Program-made: the position numbers and the translations under genes | NCBI RefSeq assembly: GCF_964355755.1 | Contig: NC_092671.1 | Span: 3,855,001-3,919,000, forward strand | Source: Antedon mediterranea | Taxonomy: Eukaryota; Echinodermata; Crinoidea; Comatulida; Antedonidae | DNA: 64,000 nucleotides | Reading direction: 5' to 3' | Shown: piece after piece, positions 10,908-23,600 of the stretch | Numbering within the stretch: position 1 is the first letter of the stretch | How the letters are laid out: each line of letters opens with the position of its first letter | Notes under the pieces: model-generated | What the model was told of the DNA's origin: nothing | Seen by the model: the letters and a program-made list of their open reading frames with translations, nothing else | The model's database searches: none

Positions 10908-12729
10908 AAATTATAATGACAAGTAGTACGTTTCCAGTTTGGAATTTTACTCATAGTGTCACGCCTATAATGAAAAGATTGTTTTTTTTCTCTTTAAAAT
11001 TTTAATAAGAATACAATCAGTATTCATGTATTTCATAACATCCTAACATATATTGCTTTTTTGGTCTACAATAATTAATAGAACGATGCGAGTACAATGG
11101 CTTCGATGGAACACTATGCATTAGAATAATTGGTTATCCGCACTTGGAGGATAACCTACTGTGATTATTATGAATCTTTTTTCCAAAACTATATTCTTAT
11201 TTCTTTTTGCCATTTTCTGTACAGATTTTCTCTAAAACTTGTAAAAAGAACATTATGAAACTTTGTCCGTATGAATATGAAATAACTTTAAATATCCGAA
11301 TGGTTACAACATTTCTTTATGGCTAGCTTCAAATCGACGTAATGCACTTGAACGTTTTACTGTTATTGCATCATGACATACTGTAGGCCTATAGTAATCT
11401 GTTTTTCTATCCAATGTTCTTATGACATTTGTCAGGACTCATTTTGGCGATTGGTTATCACAATGGAGCTATATGCCCACCTAATTTTATAAAGCTTTGT
11501 TCCAACTAGAAAGAGAAATGTCTGCCGCAACGTAAAGAACATACTCTGCTATTAGTTTGTGTTCATGAAAAAGAAACTAAAGAACGAAATTCAAGATACT
11601 GTATTCTACCTTCACCATTTTAATTCATTCCGCATAAAAGCATAAAATAAGAAAGCAATATGATTAATAATAAACATTATTGACATAATTATATCAAAGT
11701 TTAAAAAAAAGAATAATCTAATTTATGTCAACAGAGGCATTAGCCGGTCAGTAATTATATGGTAACTTTTTTTTCGGACTCAAAACAGTCACAGCTAAAA
11801 TCTTAAAAGCTAAAAGTTCATAAAGGATGATTTAAAATCTGGATGAAGTTAGTTTAAACAATATTTTGAGCGGTGCTTGTAACTTTCTTACACTTATTTC
11901 AAGATAGTAGGCCTAATCCAGTTTTAAGTTCGTGTTTAATATGTACCGTTCACTTGCATCTCACGGATGACCGGTAATAGTTGCATGATGAAGGTGTTGA
12001 TGGCGACGATGACTTATGATCGATATTGTTTCATGTTATTGAAGACTGAATTGAAGACTATTCTTTCTACACAATTTTCAACTTATTTAATTATCTATTT
12101 ACTAATTTATTTTACTTTTTTTTTTTAATTTTTTAAATATTTGTGTTACTCATCAATTTACTGTAACGAATTTTAAGTATACATGTTTAACATGTTATCG
12201 TAACTGGAATTATATAATTATTCGGTCCAGTCATTTAAAGATTTAATAAAACACTAATAAAACTAATAAAAAAACTAATATGTAGTGGTCCTAATGAGCC
12301 ATTTTTAAAAAATGATTTCCATTGGTAACAGCAGCATCAGCATTTTAAAATGTGCATAGTTCATTTTATTTGTTTTAAATACAATTGCGTAAATTTAGTT
12401 AAAGTTAGTAACACAGAAAAAGATAATAATATTTGAGAAATACAATACTCTGATAAACCATTAATTAGCCTAACTTAGTTGATTAAAGAGCATAATTTAA
12501 TGTAGCATAATTTAATGTGGAATAAAAGAAGGAAGCGTTTCGTTCTTACCCTAAATCGCCTTCTAGAGCTTAACCATCGATAATTACTATAGAGTGGATG
12601 GGACAAAAAGATTGAGAAAGGAAATGTGGAAACCGAACCCACACAAATGGAAGTAAATAATGCTGATTCTGATTGGTAACAAAAAATCTTGGCTACAACT
12701 GGGTCCATAAAAGGGTGACGCACATTATT
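10908..12729. other. Gene-free AT-rich spacer
   Basis: No supported exon, repeat family or RNA gene recognised. Low-complexity A/T runs only. Confidence 0.45.
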
Positions 12730-14301
12730 TTAAGGCATACATGTCTCACTTTTAAAACTACAGGCACAATGAGAAAATGCCGCCTTATAATAACAACAAG
12801 CTTTCTTAAAGTCACATATCTTTTCATGTAGCTCTGCATTTTTTAGCATAGATGCTACTTTATTTTGACCTTGCAAACTTTCGATTTCAAAACATCTTTT
12901 TAAGTACTTAATAATCACATCAACCTCACTCTCTTGCTCATCTATGAATTCGATGGATCCATTTCCACTGTTCTTTACGAATGACTGAAGAGCAATATCT
13001 AAACAATCTTGTTTTCTGGACACTGCATCGTTAAATTGTTTTCTCAATATAAGATAATATGAATAGTCTCGGTTTGCGTCAAACAATACAAATGGATCGT
13101 GTTTAAAATCAGATAATATACTTTTATAAACAGCAGTCACAGCCTCATGGTCTTCCAAAAAAGCCAAGACACGTGCCTTCGATAGTTTGGCTCTGGCATA
13201 ATATGGGTCCAGTCTAATTACATTGTCAAGACACTTCAATTGGTTGTTTGCGTCGTTCATTCTCCGGTAAAGAAGCGCCTCTTGAAAAACGATACGCGAT
13301 GATTCATTGCAATTTTGCTTCGCATATTCAATAACTTTACGAGCTTCTTCAAAGTATATTGAATCTTTAGGCTCACTGCAATTCTTCTTGTTTCCTTCCA
13401 CTCTTCTGCATCTACAAACACCCATTTGGATATAACAGTTAGCTATGCGACTTAATATGGCTGGTCCAAAAGCGTTTTGTTTTGCTTCCGTGAGTAGCTT
13501 CATTATTTGTTGTACACGAGAATCATCCTCATCTTCAAATACAAGACTGTGGCCAACATCTTGTTCGGATGATGTACGGTTCATAACCTCTTGTTCATAT
13601 TTTCTTCTGTGTATATCAGCTAGTATCGTCTTGGCATAGGCATGATCAGCATCTAGTTGCAAGACGTTCTTCATGATTTCTTTAACACCCTTCATTCCAT
13701 CAGACCCCTGGGACTTATGCATATTTAATTTTTTTCTTCGCCATGTTATGAGTCCAAGCATAAACCTCCACTCGACATTTTCTGGGCATTTCTCTGTTGC
13801 TAGTTTGAGCTCAGTCTCACTTTCTTCGTACCTAGAAAATAACAACATAGACAGCGCGAAGCCTTTAGTCGCATGAACACTTGCTTGAAACTTGTTTTTG
13901 TCCTCTTCTTCCATATCCTGATATGTTGTAAGCAGATATTTGAGTTCTTTGTAGATGATTTCCTGTTCTATTTGATTAGTCGTAAACCAACACTTTAATG
14001 CCAAATGTATTGATTTATAACCATCTTTGATTGATTCAGTTGTATCTAAGTCTGTTATGGCCCAAAATGCTTCCTCATTTTTTTCTTTCGCTTTTGCAAT
14101 ATCCTTCTTATCGTTTCCATTAAAATCTGACATGTATAAGTAGCTTTCGAATAAAAGAGCTTCTATGACGAACGATTTCTTATCCTCCTGGTGTTCAATA
14201 GATTGTTTTAAGGATTTAAATGATTGACTTCTATTTTCAAGTTCCCAATTAGCATGAAAGTTAATATCTTGTAAATTCATCGGTTCCATGGTGTTGACCA
14301 A
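12730..14301 (-). CDS. IFIT-like tetratricopeptide repeat protein, single exon
   Basis: A 523-aa uninterrupted frame starting MVNTMEPMNLQD; the second Met (14287-14289) may be the true start. The protein is all helical with TPR-type motifs, such as ATKGFALSMLLFSRYEESE followed by ENVEWRFMLGLITWRR, then a motif around LSRIANCYIQMG and YYARAKLSKARVLAFLED near residues 290-400. This order matches vertebrate IFIT proteins (AxxxFALxxxxRYEEA, PxNxEWxxGLA, LxxIGxCYxxK). In vertebrates IFITs bind non-self RNA 5' ends in the cytosol and are interferon-induced; whether this protein binds RNA cannot be seen. The C-terminus is cysteine-rich (HCACSFKSETC). The single-exon structure fits IFIT genes, whose coding part is mostly in one exon. 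A generic TPR protein is the alternative. Confidence 0.65.
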   Translation of the reverse strand: MVNTMEPMNLQDINFHANWELENRSQSFKSLKQSIEHQEDKKSFVIEALLFESYLYMSDFNGNDKKDIAKAKEKNEEAFWAITDLDTTESIKDGYKSIHLALKCWFTTNQIEQEIIYKELKYLLTTYQDMEEEDKNKFQASVHATKGFALSMLLFSRYEESETELKLATEKCPENVEWRFMLGLITWRRKKLNMHKSQGSDGMKGVKEIMKNVLQLDADHAYAKTILADIHRRKYEQEVMNRTSSEQDVGHSLVFEDEDDSRVQQIMKLLTEAKQNAFGPAILSRIANCYIQMGVCRCRRVEGNKKNCSEPKDSIYFEEARKVIEYAKQNCNESSRIVFQEALLYRRMNDANNQLKCLDNVIRLDPYYARAKLSKARVLAFLEDHEAVTAVYKSILSDFKHDPFVLFDANRDYSYYLILRKQFNDAVSRKQDCLDIALQSFVKNSGNGSIEFIDEQESEVDVIIKYLKRCFEIESLQGQNKVASMLKNAELHEKICDFKKACCYYKAAFSHCACSFKSETCMP

Positions 14302-17300
14302 ATATATCGTGACACTGCCAAAAGAAAATACTGTAATAATATATTTTACTATCTGACTGGTAAGATTAGAAGTAAATTGTTGTTTTTATTTATTATAAAA
14401 ATGAAATAAAACCTTCCACACGTTCAGAAAAACTAAATAGAGTTCTGGTGAATGAGTTTATATTTATATTGAATACAAAATATTGTACTTTTGAATGATT
14501 AGGCCTATACTTATTTTGTACTTTTTAAATTTAAAACTATAGGCTACATGAAACGGTTTGTTTTAGAGTACTCCCAGGTAGTTAAAGTCCCAGGCCTAAG
14601 CGCAAAAGTATAAAAGAGTTAAATTATAGCTATAACTAATGTCAATCGAAACACTCAACTTTCGAATTTGCATGTCAAAACGTTCTGTCCTACGCTTGAG
14701 TGGACTACAGAACGAATTTTTCACACACAGTTTGAATGAATTCATAGAATTTTGTTTAGACAGAATGAATTTCGACTAAACAGAATGTGTCGACACAAAT
14801 GATTTTATTTGACACAGAATGAATTCTCTCCACGAAATAATCAATTATTATTCTTAACATAATTATGTTTTGATTGAATTAATATTAGGAATTAATTCTG
14901 TACCTACATTACATGTGCGTACCTGAATAATTATTTAAAAGTTTATTATGTTTGTAAATATTTATGTCTCAATAGAATCAATTCACATAATTGTATTATG
15001 TCGAAAAAATTTCCCAAAGGCGCTTCGTAAATGTTAGTTTTATGTTTTTAAATCTTATATTTAGTCACATAAATATGTGCCTGTAAAAATTAATACAAAT
15101 ATTATGTTCTTGAAAGTACGAGCTTCCAGGGACTTTTATTGGTTACTAATATTTCACTTCTCTGTACGATTTTTCTACATACAAAATTGTAATTGACAGC
15201 TGAATTAGTGTTTATAAGTTGTCTTAAATAACATAAATTGCAAACTTACGTAATTATTATTGTCCTGAAAATCTTGTAACTTGCAGCAAAAATTTGACTT
15301 TTCGGGCCCGTCTATCTTCAACTCTTGTTCGTAAGAGCAACTGCGCTCCAACTACTCCCAACTTTTTATTTATAATATTATTGATAATGGACGTCACAAA
15401 GCTTGCTAACGGTCAATGAATTTTTGTAATGCTAGATTTTTGTTATTTGTTATTTTGCAAATACAATAATCGATAAATAAATAAATCGGTCAACCAATCA
15501 TATCACTGTGGGAACATGACTATGAAAGGGTGTTTCTGTAGCTGATAAGGTTAAAATCATGGCTCTGTGTAACAAAAGTAACGAGGGAGTTAGTTCTATT
15601 TCTGTTGCGTTACCAGGCCTATTTAAGTTTATTTATTTGTTTATTCACCTTTGATTCGATGGCACTTCCATTCGGTCCTCACAAACTAGATTTGAACTCG
15701 TCACGGTGACGAGTTAGGCTACACGCAACGCATCGTAACATACACATGTTATTTATAGCTTGGCCTACAGTAGGCTGCACTACGACGAGTGTACAAACAG
15801 CATACTTTAGTCGTAGGCACGATCAAAAAGGCAATCTCTACATGTCCAACAAGCGTCAATAGTTGACGGTATTAGCATTATAAACGTTTTAGTTTAAATA
15901 TAATAACTTTTTCAAACTGAAAAATAATTATATAGGCCTATGTCTGAAAGAAAAAATGTTTGGGCAATAACATAATTAAAATTTGGGAGAAAATTAATAA
16001 CGGATACGTGATATACGCTCTATTGAATGTGATGAAATGAACAATTTTAAAATTCAGATGGCCATATGATGCCGTCATAACATCCTACTGGTCTAAATGT
16101 TAACTGAATCACGATTGATTCTGATGAGCTATAATCGATTCATAATCATTGACACAATGATCATCATCACAACAACACTCAACATGACCATGTGACTTGT
16201 TTCTGTGCAAGCAAGATGTATTTGTATAAAATCAGACTTCCAATAGGCCATTCAAGTTATTCAACTTCCATAGGAAAAAACACATTGTCTGACCAGGGAA
16301 GAATGATTAGTTTGTCTGACAGACAATTTGCCTTTTTTTCCCCAGTTTTTATTAGTTTTTTTCAGGTGAATATTTTTTTTCGACCCAATAAACTATTATG
16401 TGACATTATTGGAATATTCTTTAAAAATATATTTCAAATACAAGTATTTTATAAAATAAATATATACAGCATTATACTCTACGCATACTATGCACGGTTT
16501 CCCATAATGTCTGTGATCTAATTGATTTAAAACAACGGTTTACACACGAATATTACGATTTTCGCATACAGACTAACATGTGGGGAGCAATCGTATAGTA
16601 AACAGCATATGTACACAGAAATAGTTAACTTATCACATAAGAGTACATTTGCTGTAGGCCTAAGTTTAATATGGGATGAGTTTCACGTTAGTACCAAGCC
16701 GAGGTTCAGTGGCACGTTCAAATGGGTTATACGCGTGATATACCGACACTCAACATACCTTAGAACATAATCCAGTTCGTTAGACATTGATGAGTTATTG
16801 GATCATACAACTACATTAAGTGCACTCAAACGTATACGATTTCAGATACGTAATCTCCTTAAATGCGATTACCGCCTATCATTCTATCTCATTTAGCATT
16901 ATTTATTGTATCACATAATCTTGACATTTTTTTTTCTATGGCACATGAGAGTAATACGATGAAGGAATCATAAGTGTTGGAGGGCATAATGTTCGCTAAT
17001 GGGGTATATTGGATTAATCAGTAGTAGATCGTATTGACACAGTCAACATTTAAAGATGTATACTTTAATAGTATAATAATAATAATAAATACTATACTCT
17101 TTACATTTTAAATAAAAAGAGATTTCTGAATATTTAAAAACTAATAATAAAATAATCTGTAATATCAACAGTTTCTACCGAAAAGATGAGTGAAAAGTGA
17201 TAATGACGTCTTTAAAAATAGAAAATATTTTCTATAGAATAATAAAACCGATGTGTTCTAAACAGTGGATTTATCGCTTTCTAAAGTGTACGCATCCAAT

Positions 17301-17930
17301 CAAACGTCACTCGTGTTTAAAAAACGGTCAGAAACGTAATTTAGAAATACAATCAACTAAACATGGAATGGAAATGTCCTACTACACAGTATATATACTC
17401 AAGATCGTACGGATATTGAAGGGTCATATAGAATCTAAAGGAAAATTGACTAGAACGCACGTGAATAATAAAACTATTACAGGAGCCGTAATGTTCTAAA
17501 ATCAAAACAGTACTTATAAAAAAAAACCATACAGACATTAGATTGAGTGTTATTGACTAACGTTAAGTCTATTTTCATCCATCTAACGATACATTCCATT
17601 TCGGAGACTAAATATTAAGTAAATACAGAGTGACGTCAGCCAAATCGCAACTAGTAATATAGAACATTGATGTGTGGAACGAAAATAACTTTACTCGTTG
17701 TTATGGCTGCTTACAAAAAAAAAATCACGAAAATGACGAGTATTGAAACACAATTACTGTATATGATTTGGTTGGAAAATTATACTGTAATGACAGTCAA
17801 TATATTCATGCTTTAAAACCAATGTGCCGATAAGTAATTGTCTGGTCATGATGATGTATGGTGTATTTTATTTTCTTGCACGTGGACTATACACATCACT
17901 AAAGCTTGGAGTATATGTAATAATCTTTTT
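14302..17930. other. Gene-free region upstream of the IFIT-like gene
   Basis: No exon recognised. The stretch just right of 14301 should hold the promoter of the IFIT-like gene, but no convincing TATA box or ISRE-like element could be assigned. The rest is AT-rich with scattered TAGGCCTA words. Confidence 0.4.
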
Positions 17931-17936
17931 TTTTCA

Positions 17937-18053
17937 GGTCTGTCTACACTATCAAACTAGTTTGACAACACAAGTGTGATGTGCCTAAATATGGTAGCGA
18001 CATGCCCAAATATGGTAGCGACATGCCCAAATATGGCAGTGATATGGGTTGGG
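17937..18053 (+). mobile_element. Truncated copy of the TAA-flanked MITE (AGCTCTGTCTACAC family)
   Basis: It carries the left end CTGTCTACACTATCAAACTA and then three copies of the inner word AAATATGGTAGCGACATG. The right inverted end is missing. Full-length relatives are at 23773-23927 and 45728-45886. Confidence 0.6.
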
Positions 18054-18330
18054 TTCAACTGTGGTAAATCGAACGAGGGGAAATAACACTATGGTCAAGC
18101 CTTATTTCAGGGAACAGTTTGTTTGGTCGCCTCCAGGGTTGGGTACTACTGTGGTAAATCGAACGAGGGGAAAATAACACTATGGTCAAGCCTTATTTCA
18201 GGGACCATGTTGTTTGGTCGCCTCCTGGGTTGGGTTCTACTGTGGTAAATCGAACGAGGGGAAAATAACACTATGGCCATGCCAAACCTTGAACAGTTTG
18301 TTTTGTTTCCTCCTGGATTGTGTTGGGTTC
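18040..18330. repeat. Minisatellite, about 89-bp unit, three copies
   Basis: TGTGGTAAATCGAACGAGGG followed by AAAATAACACTATGG recurs three times with GGTCGCCTCC between units. The last unit is more diverged. Confidence 0.8.
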
Positions 18331-18739
18331 TTACTGTACAGCGATTTGATTTATGTTACAAATCGTTGAGACTGTATAGCAAAATACAAAATAAACCAGT
18401 GATGGAAAAATTCATATAGTCTAGTCGATGTCATTTTACAATTTCTGCATTATGACTGGAGTGAATTCTCGAACACAATCAGTTTAAAACATGACTTTTC
18501 CACGATATAAAAATCATATTTATAAAAATCAATACATTATTCATAAATGCAAGGCAGAATAATAATAATCGACATGTAACATGACACTTTCGATTACGTA
18601 AATTTGTTTTCATTAAATCTAAGTTAGTTTTAGTTAGTTAGATTAGTTAGTTTAAATCATTTTTTTTTTGCAAAATTTCTGTAAATATAGCTTATATTAT
18701 ATAAACGACGACAAAAATATTTAAGAATAATGTTGACAG

Positions 18740-19200
18740 TTTTTAAAGTAACGGCGTCGAAATTTATGACAAATAACAGCGACTAAAACATTGAAAAATA
18801 ACGACGACGAAAATTGTAAAAAATAACGGCGACAAATTAGTGAAAAATTACGCCGACGAAAATATTGAAAATAACGGCGATAGATTATTGAAAAAATAAC
18901 GGCGACGAAAATATTGAAAATAACGGCGATATATTATTTCAAAAATAACGGCGACGAAAATATTGAAAATAACGGCGATATATTATTGAAAAAATAACGG
19001 CGAAAGAATATTGAAAAATAACGGCGACGAAAACATTGAAAAATAACGGCGACGCAAACATTGAAAAATAACGGCGACGAAAATATTGAAAAATATTACA
19101 GCAACGAAATAGTGAAAAATAACAGTAACAAATAATGCCGTCATATTTAAAAATAACGACGACAAAATTCTGGAAAATAACGGCAACGAAACTTTGTTAA
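18740..19200. repeat. AACGGCGACG minisatellite, about 30-bp unit
   Basis: About fifteen variants of AAAATAACGGCGACGAAAA followed by TATTG. The array resumes after the insertion at 19201-19359 (TTAACGGCGAAAG), so that element landed inside the array. Confidence 0.8.
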
Positions 19201-19359
19201 GGCCAATTTACACACACGAGCGGTAACGGTAACACAGATATTAAATCTATGTTATTCCTTATGACTGATTCCGATCAAGATAGATACAGATTCTACTGTA
19301 TGTGCGACAAGCTACACGGTTTTCCACTTACCGTTAATGCTCGTCTGTGTGAATTGGCC
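19201..19359. mobile_element. 159-bp TTAA-flanked MITE
   Basis: The ends are GGCCAATTTACACACACGAG and, as inverted complement, GGCCAATTCACACAGACGAG. TTAA flanks both sides (19197-19200 and 19360-19363). TTAA duplications are typical of piggyBac-type transposition; the superfamily is inferred from this alone. Confidence 0.75.
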
Positions 19360-19909
19360 TTAACGGCGAAAGATTTAGAAAAAGAATGTGTGTTTTGAAA
19401 CTGTGTGAAAACTTATTCATTTCAGATAAATGTGTGCTTGCAGATGATATTATTTTAATATTTTCAGCATAAAATTCCCATGAAGTATCGGATACAATAT
19501 CATACCTCAACATACAAAGTTTGTTCTATGTACAAAAAATATATCAGGATAATTATTGATAGCTATTACCTGGCTACTGTACCTTATGTTCTCTTGCTGT
19601 GTGATAAGCTTTGTACTTAGTGAAGCGTGTCACATCATTAAGTAGGAACTTGGGTGTTTGGTTTTACACCAACACAGCCTGATAAAGGTATGATCATCCA
19701 CTATACTTAAATGTCATCACCTATAAATTGATTATTTTGTACTAGAGTTAATACATAAACATTTTAATCTAATTTAAACAGTCACACTGCCTAGAAAATT
19801 GAAAAACAAAAATTGAGACACTTGAAAAACAAAAATTCAGACAAATTATATTACCTACTACTATTGCCTAAAATATAGACATATCGCATGTTGTTTGGGA
19901 AATCCCTAT

Positions 19910-20520
19910 TAACGAGGAACAACCTCTATTCAGGGGACACTTTCCAGTAAAAATGAACACAAACAAGTGTCACAATTATATCTTTTAACACCACAGCCAA
20001 CCCCTATTCAAAACACTTTCTTCAGTTCTGAAAATGTCCTTTAGGGCTCGAGTTGTACTGTATAGACATTTCAATACAAAAATATCATAAATTATTTTTT
20101 TTAAACAATAAATCTGAATTATCATTTACAAAATATAACTGTAATGTTACATGCATTTTTATAAATAAATTGTAACTCGGCATTATCAATGTCAATGAAT
20201 TAAAAAGCTTTCCTTTTTAATTGCTTTGCTGATATTTTAAAGTAGATTGATAGAAGGATGCGAAAATTGGTTCTAAATTACCAAGCAAACCCATTCAAGG
20301 GACACTCCTATTCAAGGGACACTTCCATTCAAGGAACACCCTTATTCAAGGTACACCTCCATTCAAAGTACACTCCCATTAAGAGCACAGTTTCCTGTGA
20401 AACGAACAAGAGGCAATATGTTACAATGCTACAGGCAACCTCTATTCAAGGGACACAAGTATAATTAAACGAACAAGGGGGAATATGTACCGGCACCCCT
20501 ATTAGGGGGAAAATTTATTC
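19910..20520. repeat. Cluster of CCTATTCAAGGGACAC motifs
   Basis: Many imperfect copies of CATTCAAGGGACACTCC and similar words, in loose tandem at about 20290-20380 and singly elsewhere. The same word occurs at 23358, 23430, 40537, 43625 and 46190. It is a dispersed simple repeat of unknown origin. Confidence 0.5.
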
Positions 20521-20638
20521 AAAATGTTTTTACTGTATATAATCTCTGTGAAGCGACACTTCTTGAATAAAAAAAATGTCACTACATACAGTAATTGTAT
20601 TTAGGAATTTAATAAGATTACATTACATTTAATAACAT

Positions 20639-23600
20639 TTATTTCTTAGCACCGGTTAACTTATGAATCATATTTTGAATTTCGTCATGTTTTTGTAGTT
20701 CTGTAGTTAAGTTCACTACATCTGCTTCCTTTTCTGCAATGACTTTTTTAAGTGTCTTTATCTTTGATTCCAATGCAGTAACCTAAAATAAAAAACATTA
20801 AATTATTACAATATTGGTTGTACAGTATTGGGACCATGTCAAAATTATTCTGCTGCAATTACTGCAGTAATTGTAAAAACTAGATGGTACGCTCGCTTCG
20901 CTCGCGTACCATCTAGGTCGTGCCCACAGATGGTTCTCGAATACATAATAATTTCAGCGTTAAAAAACTGGCGATTTCAAATGTACGTACAATAATAATA
21001 ATAATAATGTCGTTTACAGGAACGAATAAATAGACAATGATTTATGAGATGGTTCTCGAATACATAATAATTTCAGCGTTAAAAAACTGGCGATTTCAAA
21101 TGTACGTACAATAATAATAATAATAATGTCGTTTACAGGAACGAATAAATAGACAATGATTTATGTACTCAACTAAAATTAGCACCCTGAGAATTACAGT
21201 ACTTCCGAAAGAGAAACTTGTCACAAAATGAGACCAATTGTTTAAGTCAAATTTAAACAAACTTAATTTGTGTTTTGTATGTAACATTAGGGGTGAGGGA
21301 TGGGGAAGAGGATGGGTGCAAAGAGGAACAATTTTTAAATATATTAAATATATTCTTTATCCATTTAGTAACGAAATATTAATTGTTTTCATGTTTTACA
21401 AATAATATACCACTAAACACAGTAAAACATTGCTATGTAATACTTTGTTGAAACTATCACCGTCCAAGTCGATTGAAATAGTACAGTACATGTAACGATA
21501 CATCACTACGACGTGTATGTTTATATAATGTAAAACAATTTGTGAAAACCACCTTTATTCGAGGAAAATCATAATTTCGATTTAATCGTCAATAAATATG
21601 AAATTATCTAACTCAACTTAATTAGTAGGCCTAATGGTTTTCAATTGTTTCTTAGGTCGTGTTTATACAACACCCTAAATTTGAACACGGCTTTAATTTT
21701 TAGCGTGTTGTTCGGACCGAGGTCAACCCACCTTAACGTTTGCTGTTATACTAGAAATCACGATACCGTGTTATACCGGAAGTTTCATCAACACGCAGTG
21801 CATGCTAGGATAAAAGGTCAAATCGTTGATCGCGCTTGAATTGTCTGAGTTGTCAACAATCATCGTCGCCTCCTCGCTGTCCGATGTATTCGCGCGGTTT
21901 TTACCATTTTCATTATATTGTATTCGTTCACGTTTGCATTGTTGTTTATTTTGTTCTCGGTTCATTTAAATTAATAAAAGTTATTTTAAGGGTTTCATTG
22001 TTTCATCTATACACTATGCCCGACACTATGGAAGAAGATGCCATTTTTGCGATGTTATTTTTTTAATTCTGTTTGGAGTGGGAAACGATAGAGGCCTACT
22101 ACCACTACGAGTTGGCCCCACTAGGCTAGGCGTAAGACGTGGTAGGAGGATGATTGCTGGCAGCGAAGCAGCAATAAATGGGCCCAATCTTGTTAGCAAT
22201 GATTGATATTACGACCTGTTTTAACGAGAGGTCAAAATATACCCTGAGGACACTTCCAACACGGTAACGGCGACCGGGAATCCACCAAATTTTAGGATTC
22301 AGCCAAGTAGCCTTTTTTGCAATTAAAATCTCATTACACGGAATCTCTTTGTTGTTATACAACACACTTTTCGTAGGCGTGTAGAATATGCGTGTAATAG
22401 CGTGTTGTATAAACGCGCCCTTAGAGCCAATTCATACTTAAGTTGGTTTTTACCCCCGTTCTTACCCTACCCACCAAAGTTGTTCTGCGTTTAGGGGATG
22501 TGATGCACCGTAGGCCTATCCTGTACTGGCTTTACAACGCTACTCATGCCAGTGAGGGAAGGGTGATGATGTGGGTGGTTTAAATGCAATAAAGATGTTT
22601 TACATAATATACTGCGACTGAAAACGCTAGCTCATTATCCGTTTAAAAAAAATTATATCCAACCTCTGCAGCACAGATTGAAAAAAAAATGGATCAAATT
22701 TCTGTTATGAGTATACAGTACTTGCCTTTACGACGCCTGAGGGAATAGACACTTGTGGAACAGAGATTGGAATGTTCCATTCATCGCAAATCAATACATT
22801 TGTATAAACATATATTAAATCTATCAAAATAGTATTTTTTAAAGAAAAGCGGCCTGTCTTCAACATTATGATGCTGTACTCGAGCTGTTCAACCGGTTTT
22901 CAGCCATTAAAAACAATTATCGTAGGAGGAGATAGGAAAATGCGAAACATCCTCGTATTATTGTCTGTGGGTATTTTTCAAGACGGACATCCATTAGACA
23001 GTGTATAGCACGATCGAAAAACACCCCTATTTGGGGCAAATCGTTGAACCTAAATTCGTTTTAATTGTCAATAACTAATTATCTAACTCAATTTAATTAG
23101 TAAACAGGGTTACATCAGGTGGTTAAAATCAGTACCGAGATTCTAACCAACTTTATATACCATCGAGTAAACATTCTAGAAATAACGCGCGATTTACCGA
23201 ATTTTGCCCTTACGTAAATTTATATATAGATAAATTTAAAGGTCTGCATGGCAAAAATCCACATGTTGATATAAAGTTTACAGTACATCACATGTGTAGT
23301 TCTGAAAAGAATGATGTAGGGGGACATCCATTACAGGACACTTGAAATGAACATATACCCCTATTCAAGGGACACCCTAAATTAAGGAAGAATGAACAAG
23401 GGGTCATGTATCCATATACCCCTATTCAAGGGACACCCTAAATTAAGGAAGAATTAAAGTACTATAACCATCAATTACAAATTAGTTATTAATTTATTCA
23501 ATTTTATTTGAAGAAGATAATCCCTTTAGGATTTAAGATAAGCATGATTGATTAACTGGGATTAAGATGTTAATCTCATAGATCACATTATCAAGGTTTT

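Larger units (their letters stand above)
20880..23230 (-). mobile_element. Non-autonomous Helitron, left copy
   Basis: On the minus strand it begins TCTATATATAAATTTACG, preceded by A, and ends with a strong hairpin (GGTACGCGAGCG ... CGTACC) then CTAG, followed by T. TC start, 3' hairpin, CTAG end and an A/T target are Helitron hallmarks. It is about 2.35 kb because it contains a nested 766-bp element and a duplicated block of about 118 bp; without these it matches the 1467-bp copy at 32493-33959. It codes for no Rep/helicase. It sits in CIP2A intron 19. Confidence 0.7.
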
